From DATCLS01 sp036563805 (GTDB taxonomy: Bacteria; Actinomycetota; Acidimicrobiia; Acidimicrobiales; VFJN01), in contig DATCLS010000094.1 of the NCBI GenBank assembly GCA_036563805.1, positions 62,001-126,000 of the forward strand: DNA of 64,000 bases, given 5' to 3'. Numbering within the stretch: the stretch's first letter is position 1; every line of letters starts with the position of its first letter. Made by a program: the position numbers and the translations under genes. Positions 25,411-34,982 of this stretch are shown one piece after another. The notes beneath the pieces were generated by a model. That model was not told the origin of the DNA. It was given only the letters and a program-made list of their open reading frames with translations, and ran no database searches.

Positions 25411-25843
25411 GGGCGGCCAGCGCGTCGACGTAGCGCTGGAGCAGGGCGATGAGCGTGGCGCGTTCGTCCTCGTCGAAGGCGGCGAGCACCTGCCGGTGGA
25501 TGGCCCGCGAGTCGGCCCGACACAGCTCGGCCAGGCGGCGGCCCTCGTCGGTCAGCACGGCGCGGTAGATGCGGGCGTGGTTGGGGTCGGGCCGGCGCTC
25601 GATCAGGCCCTTGCGGACCAGCGTGGTGAGCGTCTGGTGGGCGGCCTGCGGCGTGAGCAGTAGCTCGCGGGCCAGCTCGGCGCCGGACAGCCCGGGCCGC
25701 CGGGCCAGCCGCTCGAGGACGGCCCACTGTGAGACCGTGACGCCGTGGCCCCGGACCGCCTCGTCGACCGTCTTGCGCGTGTGGTGGACGGCCTCGTACA
25801 GCAGCGACGCGATCCGGGTGAGCGGCGGCATGTCCGTCCCCAT
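25403..25843 (-). CDS. MarR family transcriptional regulator
   Basis: Winged-helix regulator (146 aa from ATG 25843; ATG 25831 and a TTG at 25876 are alternatives). Conserved MarR layout: helix SLLYEAVHHTRKTVDEAV, recognition region PQAAHQTLTTLVRKGLIERRPDPNHARIYRAVLTDEGRRL near 75-115, then dimerisation helices. MarR proteins often respond to aromatic acids or aryl-CoA esters. It is coupled to the CaiB gene downstream and lies 119 bases after the Liv-type ATPase gene, so it may link transport and CoA activation of the same ligand. Confidence 0.88.
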   Translation of the reverse strand: MGTDMPPLTRIASLLYEAVHHTRKTVDEAVRGHGVTVSQWAVLERLARRPGLSGAELARELLLTPQAAHQTLTTLVRKGLIERRPDPNHARIYRAVLTDEGRRLAELCRADSRAIHRQVLAAFDEDERATLIALLQRYVDALAALE

Positions 25844-25962
25844 CGGTGTGTCCGTGCCCGATGTCGGCAGCGCCAAGCTTCACCGACCACGACGTGGGTG
25901 CGGCACGACCCCGGGAACGGCGACGACGAGGTCGGTCACGCGGCCCGTCACGACGCGGTCCG

Positions 25963-26694
25963 TCACGACGCCGGGCTGGCCCCGACCGGCTCGGCGTCGC
26001 CGAAGTAGGCGCGCTCCAGCCGCTCGGCGTCGGCGCCCAGCTCGGCGGCGGACCCCCGCAGGACGATCGAGCCCCGGTTGAGCACCGCGGCCTCGTTCGC
26101 CACCTTGAGGGCGAGGTTGACGTGCTGCTCGACCAGCACGACGGCCGTCGAGCGCTCGGTGGCGATCTGGCGCACGGTGTCGAACAGGGTCTCGACCACG
26201 AGCGGCGCCAGGCCCATGCTCATCTCGTCGATGAGCAGGACCTTGGGCTCCTGAACCAGCGCTCGGGCCATGGCCAGCATCTGCTGCTCGCCGCCCGATA
26301 GCGCCCCGGCGGTGAGCGTCCAGCGCTTCTCCAGCGCCGGGAACACGTCGAGCAGGTCGCGAGGCGCCGGGCCGCCCCGGCGCCGGGCCACCTCGAGGTT
26401 CTCCTCGACCGTCAGGGTCGTGAACAGCGACCGGTTGTCGGGGACGAGCACGACGCCGGATCGGCTGGCCGCGACCGGGTTGCCGTTGCGCAGCGGCGCG
26501 CCGTCGACCCGGACGGTCCCGCCGTGCGCCGGCAGCAGCCCGGCCAGCGTGAGCAGCAGCGTGGTCTTGCCGGCGCCGTTCGGGCCGAGCAGGGCGAGCA
26601 CGGTGCCGGCGTCGACGTCGAGGGCGAGGTCGCGGAAGGCGACGGTCGAGCCCCGCCCCCCGGTGAGCTGGTCGATCACCAGCCGGACGGTCAT
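25963..26694 (-). CDS. Branched-chain-amino-acid-type ABC transporter ATPase (LivF-like)
   Basis: 243-residue ATPase. Walker A LLGPNGAGKTTLLLTLAG near 34-51, the LivF-typical VPDNRSLFTTLTVEENL near 83-99, signature LSGGEQQMLAMARAL, Walker B VLLIDEMSMGLAP, and H-loop LVEQHVNLALKVA. It energises the fused permease encoded immediately upstream, with which it overlaps by 4 bases (ATGA). In catabolic gene clusters Liv-type systems frequently import acids other than amino acids. Confidence 0.93.
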   Translation of the reverse strand: MTVRLVIDQLTGGRGSTVAFRDLALDVDAGTVLALLGPNGAGKTTLLLTLAGLLPAHGGTVRVDGAPLRNGNPVAASRSGVVLVPDNRSLFTTLTVEENLEVARRRGGPAPRDLLDVFPALEKRWTLTAGALSGGEQQMLAMARALVQEPKVLLIDEMSMGLAPLVVETLFDTVRQIATERSTAVVLVEQHVNLALKVANEAAVLNRGSIVLRGSAAELGADAERLERAYFGDAEPVGASPAS

Positions 26695-29546
26695 GCCGTC
26701 ACCTCCGTCTCCGACGATGCGGACGGGTCGGACGTCCCCGACGAATCGGACGACCCGGACGTCCCCGATGAGTCGGACGCCTCGGTCGTCTCGCTGGCGT
26801 CGTGCATGGCGCCCAGGTAGGCGTCGGCGACGGCCCGGTTGGCCCGGATCTCCTCGGGGGTGCCCTCGGCGATCACGGCGCCGAAGTCGAGCACGTAGAC
26901 GTAGTCGCACACGCTGAGCACCAGCGCCACGTCGTGGTCGACCAGCAGCACGCCGGCGCCGGTGTTGCGGACGTCGCGGATCCGGTCTCCCAGCCACTGG
27001 CTCTCCGTCGTGTCGAGCCCGGCCGCCGGCTCGTCGAGCAGCAGCACCTTGGGCTCGGCCACGCACGCCCGGGCGATCGACACCAGCTGGCGCTCGCCTT
27101 GGCTCAGCTCGCCGGCCGGCCGGTCCCCGAGGCCGGCGATGCCGACGCTGTTCAGCGCCCGCTCGACCGCCGCGGCCCGGGCCGCCTGGCGGACGCCGAC
27201 GGCGGCGACGCTCACGTTCTCCTCGACCGACAGGTCGTCGTAGAGCTCGAGCGACTGGAACGTCCGGCCCAGGCCCGCCCGCACCCGGGCGTGGGGCGCC
27301 AGGCCGTCGATCCGCTGCCCGGCCAGCTTCACGGCCCCGGTCGCCGGCGCGAAGCCGGCCACCGCGTCGATCACGCTCGTCTTGCCGGCGCCGTTCGGGC
27401 CGATGAGGCCCACGATGGCGCCGCCGGTCACCCGCAGCGACACGTCGTTGACGGCCACCACGCCGCCGTACCGGACGGTCAGGTGCTCGACCTCGAGCGC
27501 CACCGCCCCGTCGACGCGCCCGGTCACGCCGTCGGTCGCGGCCACGCCCTCGGCCGCGGCGGCCGCCGCCACCTGGGCCTCGGGGGCGACCACCGGCTCG
27601 GGCGCCGGCCGGCGCTGGGCCCGCCACCGGTGCCAGCGCTCGGCGATCTGGTGGCCGCCGGCGGCGATGCCCTCGGGGTTGGTGATCAGCGTGAAGATGA
27701 GGAGCACGCCGGTGATGACCTGGAACCAGTCGCCCAGGTCGACCCAGCGGTCCATGGCCACGAACACGATGCCGGAGGAGGCGAGGATGCCGGCGTGGAG
27801 GCCGCCCCAGACCGAGGTGACGCCGGCCAGGTAGGCGGTCGACAGCAACGTGAGCCCGCCGATGGCGGTGAACGAGTCGAACGTCACCAGCCCCCGCCGG
27901 TAGGCCAGAAGGCTGCCGCCCAGCCCGGCGATGAACGAGGCCAAGGCGAAGCTGAGCACCTTGACCCGCACGACGTTGACGCCCACGCCGGCGGCCGAGC
28001 GCTCGTTGGCCCGCACCGCCAGCATGGCGGAGCCGAGCGCGCTGCGGCGCAGGGCGGCGACGCCCCAGGCCACGAGCACCAGCGTGACGAGGCAGACCAG
28101 GCCGAACTCGATGCGCGGGAACTCCTGGCCCGAGCCGATGCCGAGGTCGATGCCGAACATCGACGGCGGCGTGACCCGGGCGCCCGCCGTGTCGACGATG
28201 TCGGTGTTGCGGAACCACACGGCCTCGATGGCGTAGGCCAGGGCGAGCGTGACCACGCCCAGGGTCAGGCCCCGCAGGCGGAGAGCCGGCAGGCCGATCA
28301 CGACGCCGATGACCGTGGCCACGATCGCGGCCAGCAGCGGCGCGAACGGGAACGGCACGTCCCAGCTCTGGGTGAGGCCGCTCAGCGTGAAGGCCGCCGT
28401 GCCGGCCAACGCCAGCTGGGCCAGCGAGACCTGGCCGGCGTACCCGGTCACCACCACCAGCGACAGCCCGATGATGGCGGCGATGAACGTGCCGATGACC
28501 GCGGCCCGCCACGTGCCGTCGGTGATCAGCAGCATGACCACGCCGACCGCGGTGCCGACGACGATGGGCCCGGTGTAGGACCGGGGCCGCGGGGCGTGGC
28601 CCAGCTTCTGGCGCACCAGGCCGCCACGGGCCGGCATGCCGCCGCCGACGACGACGAGGGCGAGCAGGATGACGATCAGCGGCACCAGCTCGGCCGAGCC
28701 GGTCTGCGGCATCCACGAGTTGCGGCCGGCGAGCGACAGCGCCTCGGACTGCAGCATGCCGATGGCGATGCCGGCGACGACGATCGGCACGAGGTGCTCG
28801 AACCGGCCGACGACCGCGGCGGCAAGAGCGGGCACGACGAAGAGCGTGTAGGTGGTCGGCGTCAGCGGGCTCACCGGGGCGATGAGGATGCCGGCGACGC
28901 CGGCGATCATGGCGCTGATCATCCAGTTGAACAGCGCCACCCGGTCGGGTGAGACGCCGCTGACGTAGGCGCCGGTCTGCGACTCGGCGGCCGCCCGGGT
29001 CAGCAGGCCGAAGCGGGTGTACTTGAACCCGAGGGCCAGCAGGAGCGCCAGGCCGACGACCGTGAGCGCCAGGTAGAAGCGGTCGGCGAGGATCGTGACC
29101 TCGCCCAGCTCCCAGCGGTCGGTCGGGAAGATCGCGGCCACGCTCACCGGGGCGGTGCCCTGGCGGATGGCGAGCACGCCCTGGATCACCACCAGCACGC
29201 CGAGCGAGGCGACGGCCCGGGCCAGGGGCGGCGCGTCCCGCAGCGGCCGGAAGACCAGCACGTAGAGCAGGGCGCCGACCACCGCGGCCAGGGCCAGGGC
29301 GATGAAGACCGCCGGCGCGAACCCCAGGTCCTGCCCGAGGTCGACGGTCTTGGGCAGGCCCGGGACGGGAACGAGCAGCTCGCCGGCCCGCAGGCCGGCG
29401 TAGGTGTAGGCGACGTACAGCGCGACCGCACCGGTCGCGAAGTTGACGACCCCGGAGGCGCGGTACGTGATGACGAGGGCGAGGGCCAGGGCGGCGAACA
29501 CACCCCCGTTGCCGAGGCCGAGTAGGAGCGATGCGATGTGGTCCAC
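26691..29546 (-). CDS. Single-chain LivH-LivM-LivG transporter: two permeases fused to an ATPase
   Basis: 951-residue triple fusion. About 1-300 is LivH-like permease (ALVITYRASGVVNFATGAVALYVAY near 22-46). About 320-628 is LivM-like permease (VVTGYAGQVSLAQLALAG, LALAYAIEAVWF, FALASFIAGLGGSLLAYRRG). An Ala-rich linker precedes a LivG-like ATPase from about 680: Walker A LIGPNGAGKTSV near 712, GLGRTFQSLELYDDLSVEENV, signature LSQGERQLVSIARA, Walker B LLLDEPAAGLD, VDHDVALVLSV. A Ser/Asp/Thr-rich low-complexity tail (about 914-951) is encoded by imperfect repeats at 26700-26785. GTG 29546 has GGAGG nine bases before it. Two-part Liv fusions are common; a three-part one is rarer. Confidence 0.92.
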   Translation of the reverse strand: MDHIASLLLGLGNGGVFAALALALVITYRASGVVNFATGAVALYVAYTYAGLRAGELLVPVPGLPKTVDLGQDLGFAPAVFIALALAAVVGALLYVLVFRPLRDAPPLARAVASLGVLVVIQGVLAIRQGTAPVSVAAIFPTDRWELGEVTILADRFYLALTVVGLALLLALGFKYTRFGLLTRAAAESQTGAYVSGVSPDRVALFNWMISAMIAGVAGILIAPVSPLTPTTYTLFVVPALAAAVVGRFEHLVPIVVAGIAIGMLQSEALSLAGRNSWMPQTGSAELVPLIVILLALVVVGGGMPARGGLVRQKLGHAPRPRSYTGPIVVGTAVGVVMLLITDGTWRAAVIGTFIAAIIGLSLVVVTGYAGQVSLAQLALAGTAAFTLSGLTQSWDVPFPFAPLLAAIVATVIGVVIGLPALRLRGLTLGVVTLALAYAIEAVWFRNTDIVDTAGARVTPPSMFGIDLGIGSGQEFPRIEFGLVCLVTLVLVAWGVAALRRSALGSAMLAVRANERSAAGVGVNVVRVKVLSFALASFIAGLGGSLLAYRRGLVTFDSFTAIGGLTLLSTAYLAGVTSVWGGLHAGILASSGIVFVAMDRWVDLGDWFQVITGVLLIFTLITNPEGIAAGGHQIAERWHRWRAQRRPAPEPVVAPEAQVAAAAAAEGVAATDGVTGRVDGAVALEVEHLTVRYGGVVAVNDVSLRVTGGAIVGLIGPNGAGKTSVIDAVAGFAPATGAVKLAGQRIDGLAPHARVRAGLGRTFQSLELYDDLSVEENVSVAAVGVRQAARAAAVERALNSVGIAGLGDRPAGELSQGERQLVSIARACVAEPKVLLLDEPAAGLDTTESQWLGDRIRDVRNTGAGVLLVDHDVALVLSVCDYVYVLDFGAVIAEGTPEEIRANRAVADAYLGAMHDASETTEASDSSGTSGSSDSSGTSDPSASSETEVTA

Positions 29547-29559
29547 GGCGGTGGGCCTC

Positions 29560-29569
29560 CGAACGTTCG
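29560..29569. promoter_or_regulatory. CGAACGTTCG palindrome upstream of LivHMG fusion gene
   Basis: Perfect 10-base palindrome directly upstream of the GGAGG ribosome site, in the 86 bases between the binding-protein stop and GTG 29546. The core GAACGTTC recurs at 37915-37922. It could be an internal operator, or a chance palindrome. Confidence 0.35.
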
Positions 29570-29632
29570 AATGTCCAGTGGCGGGCGAGCGGCCGCCGTG
29601 CGCCGGGCGGGGCGCACGGCGGCCGCCGGAGC

Positions 29633-30940
29633 TCAGAGCCCTTCGAGGAGGTCGGTGAAGTCGACGGCCTCGTAGCTGGCGGGGTTGCCCTCGGCGTCGA
29701 GGGTGGCGGCCAGCGACTGGTTGGTGCACACAGCGGGCAGCGACTCGAAGGCCGATCCGCCGCACTGGAACGTGACGCCGTCGGCCCCCGGGTACTCGGT
29801 CTCGTCCATCGTCCGGATGGTCTCGGCGACGTTCTCGGGCGTGATGTCGCCCTCGATGCCCTCGAGCGAGGCCAGCAGCGACGACATGACCGTGTACCCG
29901 CCCATGGCCAGCGCGTTCTCGACGTCCTCGACGTCGTCGCCGTACTCCCCCATCACCGCCTGGTACAGCTGGTAGGCCGAGTCCTCGGTGTCGCCCACCG
30001 CCATCGTGGCGGTGATGCGGATGCCCTCGAGCCCGCCCTCGGGCACGCCCTCACGGGTGGCGTCGGTGATGCACTGCGAGACCGCGGTGATGGCGCCCTC
30101 GAAGCCGACGGCGGCCAGGCCGTTGAAGGCGGCGACGCAGAAGGCGTCGTTGCCGACCACGTGAGCCACGCCGGCGTCGCTGTTGGCGACCTCGCCCATC
30201 TGCGACGTCATGTCGGCGGTGCCCGGCGGGATCCGGACCAGGTCGTAGTCCATCCCGGCGTTCTCCAGCACGGTCGGGCCGACCGACTCGAACTGGGTGA
30301 GGGCCACGGGCACGTCGATCGTCACGAACGCGATGTGGTCGGCCCCCTCCTCCTCGGCCGTCGTGACCGGGATGCCGAACAGCGTCGACGTCGGGTTGGT
30401 CATCAGGAAGGTGGTCTCGTCGTCGGCGGCCAGCTCCTCGCCGCTCGCCTGGAGCAGGAACATCGGGATGCCGGCCTCGTTGATCGGCTCCCACACCTGC
30501 TCGGTGACGGCGGACTGGCTGAGGGCGACGGCGACGACCTCCTGCTCGACCATCTGGTTGCCGCAGTCGGTGGCAGTGGCCGGGTCCGCGACCGTCTCGC
30601 ACACCACGACCTCGACGGGCTGGCCGCCGACGCCGCCCCGCCGCTCGTTCCAGAACTCGGCGGCGGCCTCGGCCGAGCGGGCCTCGTCGCGGTTGTCGAA
30701 GTTGGGGGTCTGGCCGTCGGTGATCATGCCGATCCGCACCGGCTCGCCCTCGGCGGGGTCTTCGGGGCCGAGCAGGTCGGCGGCGTTCTCGACGGCGGTC
30801 TCGTCCTCGTCGGACGCCGAGTCGTCGTCGTCACCGCACGCGGCGACGGCGAGCAGCATCGACGCGGCCAACGCTCCGGCCGCGAACCGCCGCCCAGACC
30901 GCCCCCGGGTGCGCTGGCGCGCTTCCCCCTGGTCCCCCAT
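29633..30940 (-). CDS. Liv-type ABC transporter substrate-binding lipoprotein
   Basis: Periplasmic-binding-fold lipoprotein of 435 residues from ATG 30940, which has GGAGGGG four bases upstream; ATG 30952 is an alternative. Signal peptide ends MLLAVAAC, lipidated at Cys35, followed by an Asp/Ser/Glu linker. Two-lobed receptor region starts VRIGMITDGQTPNF; HVVGNDAFCVAAFNGL near 245-260 is in the ligand cleft region. C-terminal motif VTFQCGG...PAVCTNQ has two cysteines likely bridged, shared with the orphan protein at 51105-52349. First gene of the operon with LivHMG and LivF; the ligand is unknown. Confidence 0.9.
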   Translation of the reverse strand: MGDQGEARQRTRGRSGRRFAAGALAASMLLAVAACGDDDDSASDEDETAVENAADLLGPEDPAEGEPVRIGMITDGQTPNFDNRDEARSAEAAAEFWNERRGGVGGQPVEVVVCETVADPATATDCGNQMVEQEVVAVALSQSAVTEQVWEPINEAGIPMFLLQASGEELAADDETTFLMTNPTSTLFGIPVTTAEEEGADHIAFVTIDVPVALTQFESVGPTVLENAGMDYDLVRIPPGTADMTSQMGEVANSDAGVAHVVGNDAFCVAAFNGLAAVGFEGAITAVSQCITDATREGVPEGGLEGIRITATMAVGDTEDSAYQLYQAVMGEYGDDVEDVENALAMGGYTVMSSLLASLEGIEGDITPENVAETIRTMDETEYPGADGVTFQCGGSAFESLPAVCTNQSLAATLDAEGNPASYEAVDFTDLLEGL

Positions 30941-31003
30941 CGTCCCCTCCATGTGGTTGCTGTGGAACTCCCCCCTCGGGGAGCAGTGTGCAGGACCGTC
31001 CCC

Positions 31004-31061
31004 CGAGAATCAAGATCTTGATACAGAAGCTTGATCTTGGTAGGCGCTAACAAGATTCTCG
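31004..31061. promoter_or_regulatory. Nested inverted repeats in promoter of Liv-type transporter operon
   Basis: ATCAAGATCTTGAT (31009-31022) is a perfect 14-base palindrome. CTTGAT repeats directly at 31017 and 31030. The outer arms CGAGAATC (31004-31011) and GATTCTCG (31054-31061) are perfect complements. All lie 65-120 bases upstream of the binding-protein start. The core CAAG-N2-CTTG resembles TetR-family sites such as KstR2 boxes, but the flanks differ. Repressor unknown. Confidence 0.55.
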
Positions 31062-31146
31062 CATATCGGCACGCAGGCTGCCAGGGACCACCGGGCGGTG
31101 GTCCCCGCACCCTCCGCGGCCCTGCGACCGTGCGGGCGCCCGGCCG

Positions 31147-32616
<1,470 letters not shown>

Positions 32617-32627
32617 GCCACGGAAAC

Positions 32628-32641
32628 TAACGCTTGCGTCA
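32628..32641. promoter_or_regulatory. TAAC-N6-GTCA element upstream of aldehyde dehydrogenase gene
   Basis: TAACGCTTGCGTCA, preceded by CT, with TAACGC/GCGTCA arms forming an imperfect palindrome. Same pattern at 48150-48163, 48670-48683 and 53960-53973, each in a gene-start region. Candidate regulon site. Confidence 0.5.
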
Positions 32642-32667
32642 CAGTCGCGCAACGGCCACGGCGGGCC

Positions 32668-32994
32668 TCAGGGCGTCGGCTCGCGGACGCTGTCGAGGCT
32701 CGCCGCCCCGGCGTCGGGCACGTGGGGCTGGCGCCACACCTCGACCGGGAACGACACCGTGACGAGCGACGAGAGGAGCCACAGCAGGTTGCGGGCGTCG
32801 TCGGGCATGTCGTCGTACGGGTAGCGGTCGAGGTAGTCCATGCCCTCTTCCAGCCGGGGGAAGACAGCGTCGTAGAACGCCTGCAGCTCGTCCATCGAGC
32901 TGGCCAGCCGCTTGGCGTAGCGCTCGCGCTCGGTCGGCAGCGCCCAGTCGGCCAGGGGCTCGAACTCGGCGAACTCGGGAGGGAAGGTGGCCAT
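32668..32994 (-). CDS. Small conserved protein paired with Rieske oxygenase (paralogue 1)
   Basis: 108-residue protein of unrecognised family, encoded 54 bases after the Rieske gene. A paralogue of the same length (42261-42587) follows the second Rieske gene. From the shared DWA onward, about 48 of 92 residues are identical by hand alignment, including ERYA, DEL-AFYDAV, YLD, PDDA-LL-LL and QP-PD-G. No signal peptide, cysteines or haem/iron motif. The central part (about 65-85) is hydrophobic and could be one buried or amphipathic helix. It is too short for a normal oxygenase beta subunit (about 170 residues). Role unknown; a subunit or assembly partner of the oxygenase is inferred from pairing. 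Confidence 0.75.
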   Translation of the reverse strand: MATFPPEFAEFEPLADWALPTERERYAKRLASSMDELQAFYDAVFPRLEEGMDYLDRYPYDDMPDDARNLLWLLSSLVTVSFPVEVWRQPHVPDAGAASLDSVREPTP

Positions 32995-33048
32995 CGTCGG
33001 TCTCCTCGCTGCTCGGTCAGTGCTCGTCGCGGTTCGGTCGGCCGTCGC

Positions 33049-34338
33049 TCAGGACGCGGCCGAGATGCTGACCGGCGTGCCAGGCTGCTGCTTCAGGTAC
33101 TCGTCCACGTAGTTCCGCGCCGTGACGTGCAGGTGGCGCAGCAGGATCTCCTGGTCGTTGAGCGGGAAGTCGGTGACGACCCGCGACTCGAGCATCCGCT
33201 GCGTGGCCTCCAGCGTGTTGCTGTCCTGGAGGCCGTACTCCTTGAAGGTCACGACCGCCATCTCCTGCTGGAGCCGCTCGCGCGCCGTCCGCGGTGGGGC
33301 GAAGTAGCAGGTGCCCTCGAACACGTGGGTGTTGTAGGACGTCGGCCAGTAGTGGTAGGTGAGCACCCAGTTCGTCTTCCAGATGAGCACCATGAAGTTG
33401 GGGAAGAACAGGAACGAGTCCATCCCCCAGGCCTTGTGACGGGCGGGGTTGAGCGCCGGCGGCAGCTCGTCGAGGCCGATGTCGGGCGGGTCCCACGGGC
33501 CGAACAGGCCGCTGCGCAGCTTGCGCTCGATCGGCTTGACCATGTTCGGGTCCTTGGGCGGCGACATGCCGCCCCACGACGACACCATGCCGTGGGGCCC
33601 GTCGATGCCGTAGGCCAGCGCCTCGTAGCCGTAGGCCTGCAGCTTCCGTGACTCGTCGGCCACCGCCTGCTTCGCGTGCAGGACGGGTGCGTGGTAGAAC
33701 TCGGTGAACGCGTCGATGTAGAGCTTCCAGTTGGCGCGGATCTCCTGCCGGTAGCGGTGGACCTGCGTCAGCCGGTGGAACGGGTAGCCGGCCAGGCCAG
33801 CACCGAACTCGCCCAGGTAGTCGACGAGCGGCTCGGCGTCGGGGTCGAGGTTCACGAAGATGAACCCCTCCCACACCTCGGCGCGCACCGGGACCAGGCC
33901 GTAGGCGTCCTTGTCGAGGTCGAAGAACTCGTCCTCCTGCTGCACGAACGTGAGCGCGCCGTCGAGGTCGTAGCGCCAGCCGTGGTACTTGCAGGTGAAC
34001 TGCCGGAAGGTGCCGCTCACCTCCTCGCCCGGGTAGTCCTGCCACACGAGCTTGTTGCCGCGGTGGCGGCAGATGTTGTGGAACGCCTTGATGTCGCCGT
34101 CGCGGTTGCGGACGACGATGACCGAGGTGCGGGCGGCGTCGAGCTCCTTGGTGAAGTAGCTGCCGGCCCGCGGCAGCTGCTCCACCCGACCGACGTTCAG
34201 CCACGTGCGGCGGAAGATCGCGTCGCGCTCCAGCTCGTAGTGCGCCGGCGAGATCGAGTCTTCGTACGACACCGGGGTCGTGTCGAGGCCGTAGTGCTGC
34301 GTCCAGGAGCCCTCGGCGGGCTTGGTGAAGTGCGCCAT
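33049..34338 (-). CDS. Rieske [2Fe-2S] ring-hydroxylating oxygenase, alpha subunit
   Basis: 429-residue oxygenase. Rieske centre C90-x-H92 (ICRHRGNKL) and C116-x2-H119 (FTCKYHGW). The catalytic domain has NWKLYIDAFTEFYHAPVLH near 203-221, with His216 and His221 as candidate mononuclear-iron ligands. Electrons should come from an NADH reductase; the KshB-like reductase at 39460-40572 is the nearest candidate. Downstream are the 108-residue protein and an aldehyde dehydrogenase; upstream are two CMD-like proteins and a dehydrogenase, all on the same strand. Hydroxylation or demethylation of a ring or side chain is plausible. It closely resembles the product of 42584-43879. Confidence 0.93.
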   Translation of the reverse strand: MAHFTKPAEGSWTQHYGLDTTPVSYEDSISPAHYELERDAIFRRTWLNVGRVEQLPRAGSYFTKELDAARTSVIVVRNRDGDIKAFHNICRHRGNKLVWQDYPGEEVSGTFRQFTCKYHGWRYDLDGALTFVQQEDEFFDLDKDAYGLVPVRAEVWEGFIFVNLDPDAEPLVDYLGEFGAGLAGYPFHRLTQVHRYRQEIRANWKLYIDAFTEFYHAPVLHAKQAVADESRKLQAYGYEALAYGIDGPHGMVSSWGGMSPPKDPNMVKPIERKLRSGLFGPWDPPDIGLDELPPALNPARHKAWGMDSFLFFPNFMVLIWKTNWVLTYHYWPTSYNTHVFEGTCYFAPPRTARERLQQEMAVVTFKEYGLQDSNTLEATQRMLESRVVTDFPLNDQEILLRHLHVTARNYVDEYLKQQPGTPVSISAAS

Positions 34339-34364
34339 TGCGGGTCAGGTCCTCCGGTCACGTC

Positions 34365-34982
34365 CTAGCCGCTCACGATATCACTGATCTCGGTGTACGA
34401 GAAGGTCGTTTCCGCTAGGTCGTGGTCGACCTCCACCCGCCACGACCTGATGGCCATGGCCAGGGCGTCGTAGGCGCCCACGGTGAAGATCACGTCCATC
34501 AGCTGGCGCTCGTCGAGCTCGGCCGCCAGCGCCGCCCACGTGGGGTCGGACAGGGCGGCGTCGGCCACCAGCTCGTCGGCCGCCCGGATCAGGGCCGCCT
34601 CCAGCCGCGACCAGCCCGGGGCGTCGGGTCCGGCGGCCACGCGGGCGATCTCGGCGTCGTCCAGGCCCGCGTCCCGGCCCTGGACGACGTGCTGGCGCCA
34701 CTCGTACTCCGCCTCCCGGATCGCGGCCACCCGGAGGACGAGCAGCTCCCGCTGCCGGGCCGACAGCGTGGTGGCGAACAGCACGTGGCCGTTGAACACG
34801 TGGTAGGCCCGCACCAGCTCCGGGTAGCGGGCCATGGTCCCGAGCAGGTTCAGCGCCTTGGGGCGGCCGCCGTCGGTGCGGGGCAGCGGGTGGCGGGGCA
34901 CGGGCGGTGCGAGGGCGGCCATCGCCTCGCGCATCTCCGGTGGCCAGGCCTTCGGCGGCAGCGGGTCCAGGCGTGCGGTCAT
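34365..34982 (-). CDS. Carboxymuconolactone decarboxylase/AhpD-like family protein
   Basis: 205-residue helical protein of the CMD superfamily. LSARQRELLVLRVAAIREAEYEWRQHVVQGRDAGL near 75-109 contains the family E-x-x-x-H pair, but the CxxC redox motif of AhpD peroxidases is absent. So a decarboxylase, isomerase or binding role is more likely than peroxidase. ATG 34982 overlaps the dehydrogenase stop by 4 bases. It sits between the dehydrogenase and the Rieske oxygenase, and a second CMD-like gene lies on the other side of the dehydrogenase. Substrate unknown. Confidence 0.85.
   Translation of the reverse strand: MTARLDPLPPKAWPPEMREAMAALAPPVPRHPLPRTDGGRPKALNLLGTMARYPELVRAYHVFNGHVLFATTLSARQRELLVLRVAAIREAEYEWRQHVVQGRDAGLDDAEIARVAAGPDAPGWSRLEAALIRAADELVADAALSDPTWAALAAELDERQLMDVIFTVGAYDALAMAIRSWRVEVDHDLAETTFSYTEISDIVSG

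Noticed and set aside
26700..26785. Possible short tandem repeat array (mobile or CRISPR-like)
   Set aside because: The imperfect GTCGGAC repeats encode the Ser/Asp/Thr-rich C-terminal tail of the LivHMG fusion, with no spacer structure.
26691..29765. Longer start of the LivHMG fusion
   Set aside because: The extra 73 residues are Arg/Pro-rich, cross the binding-protein gene end, and lack a ribosome site. GTG 29546 has GGAGG.
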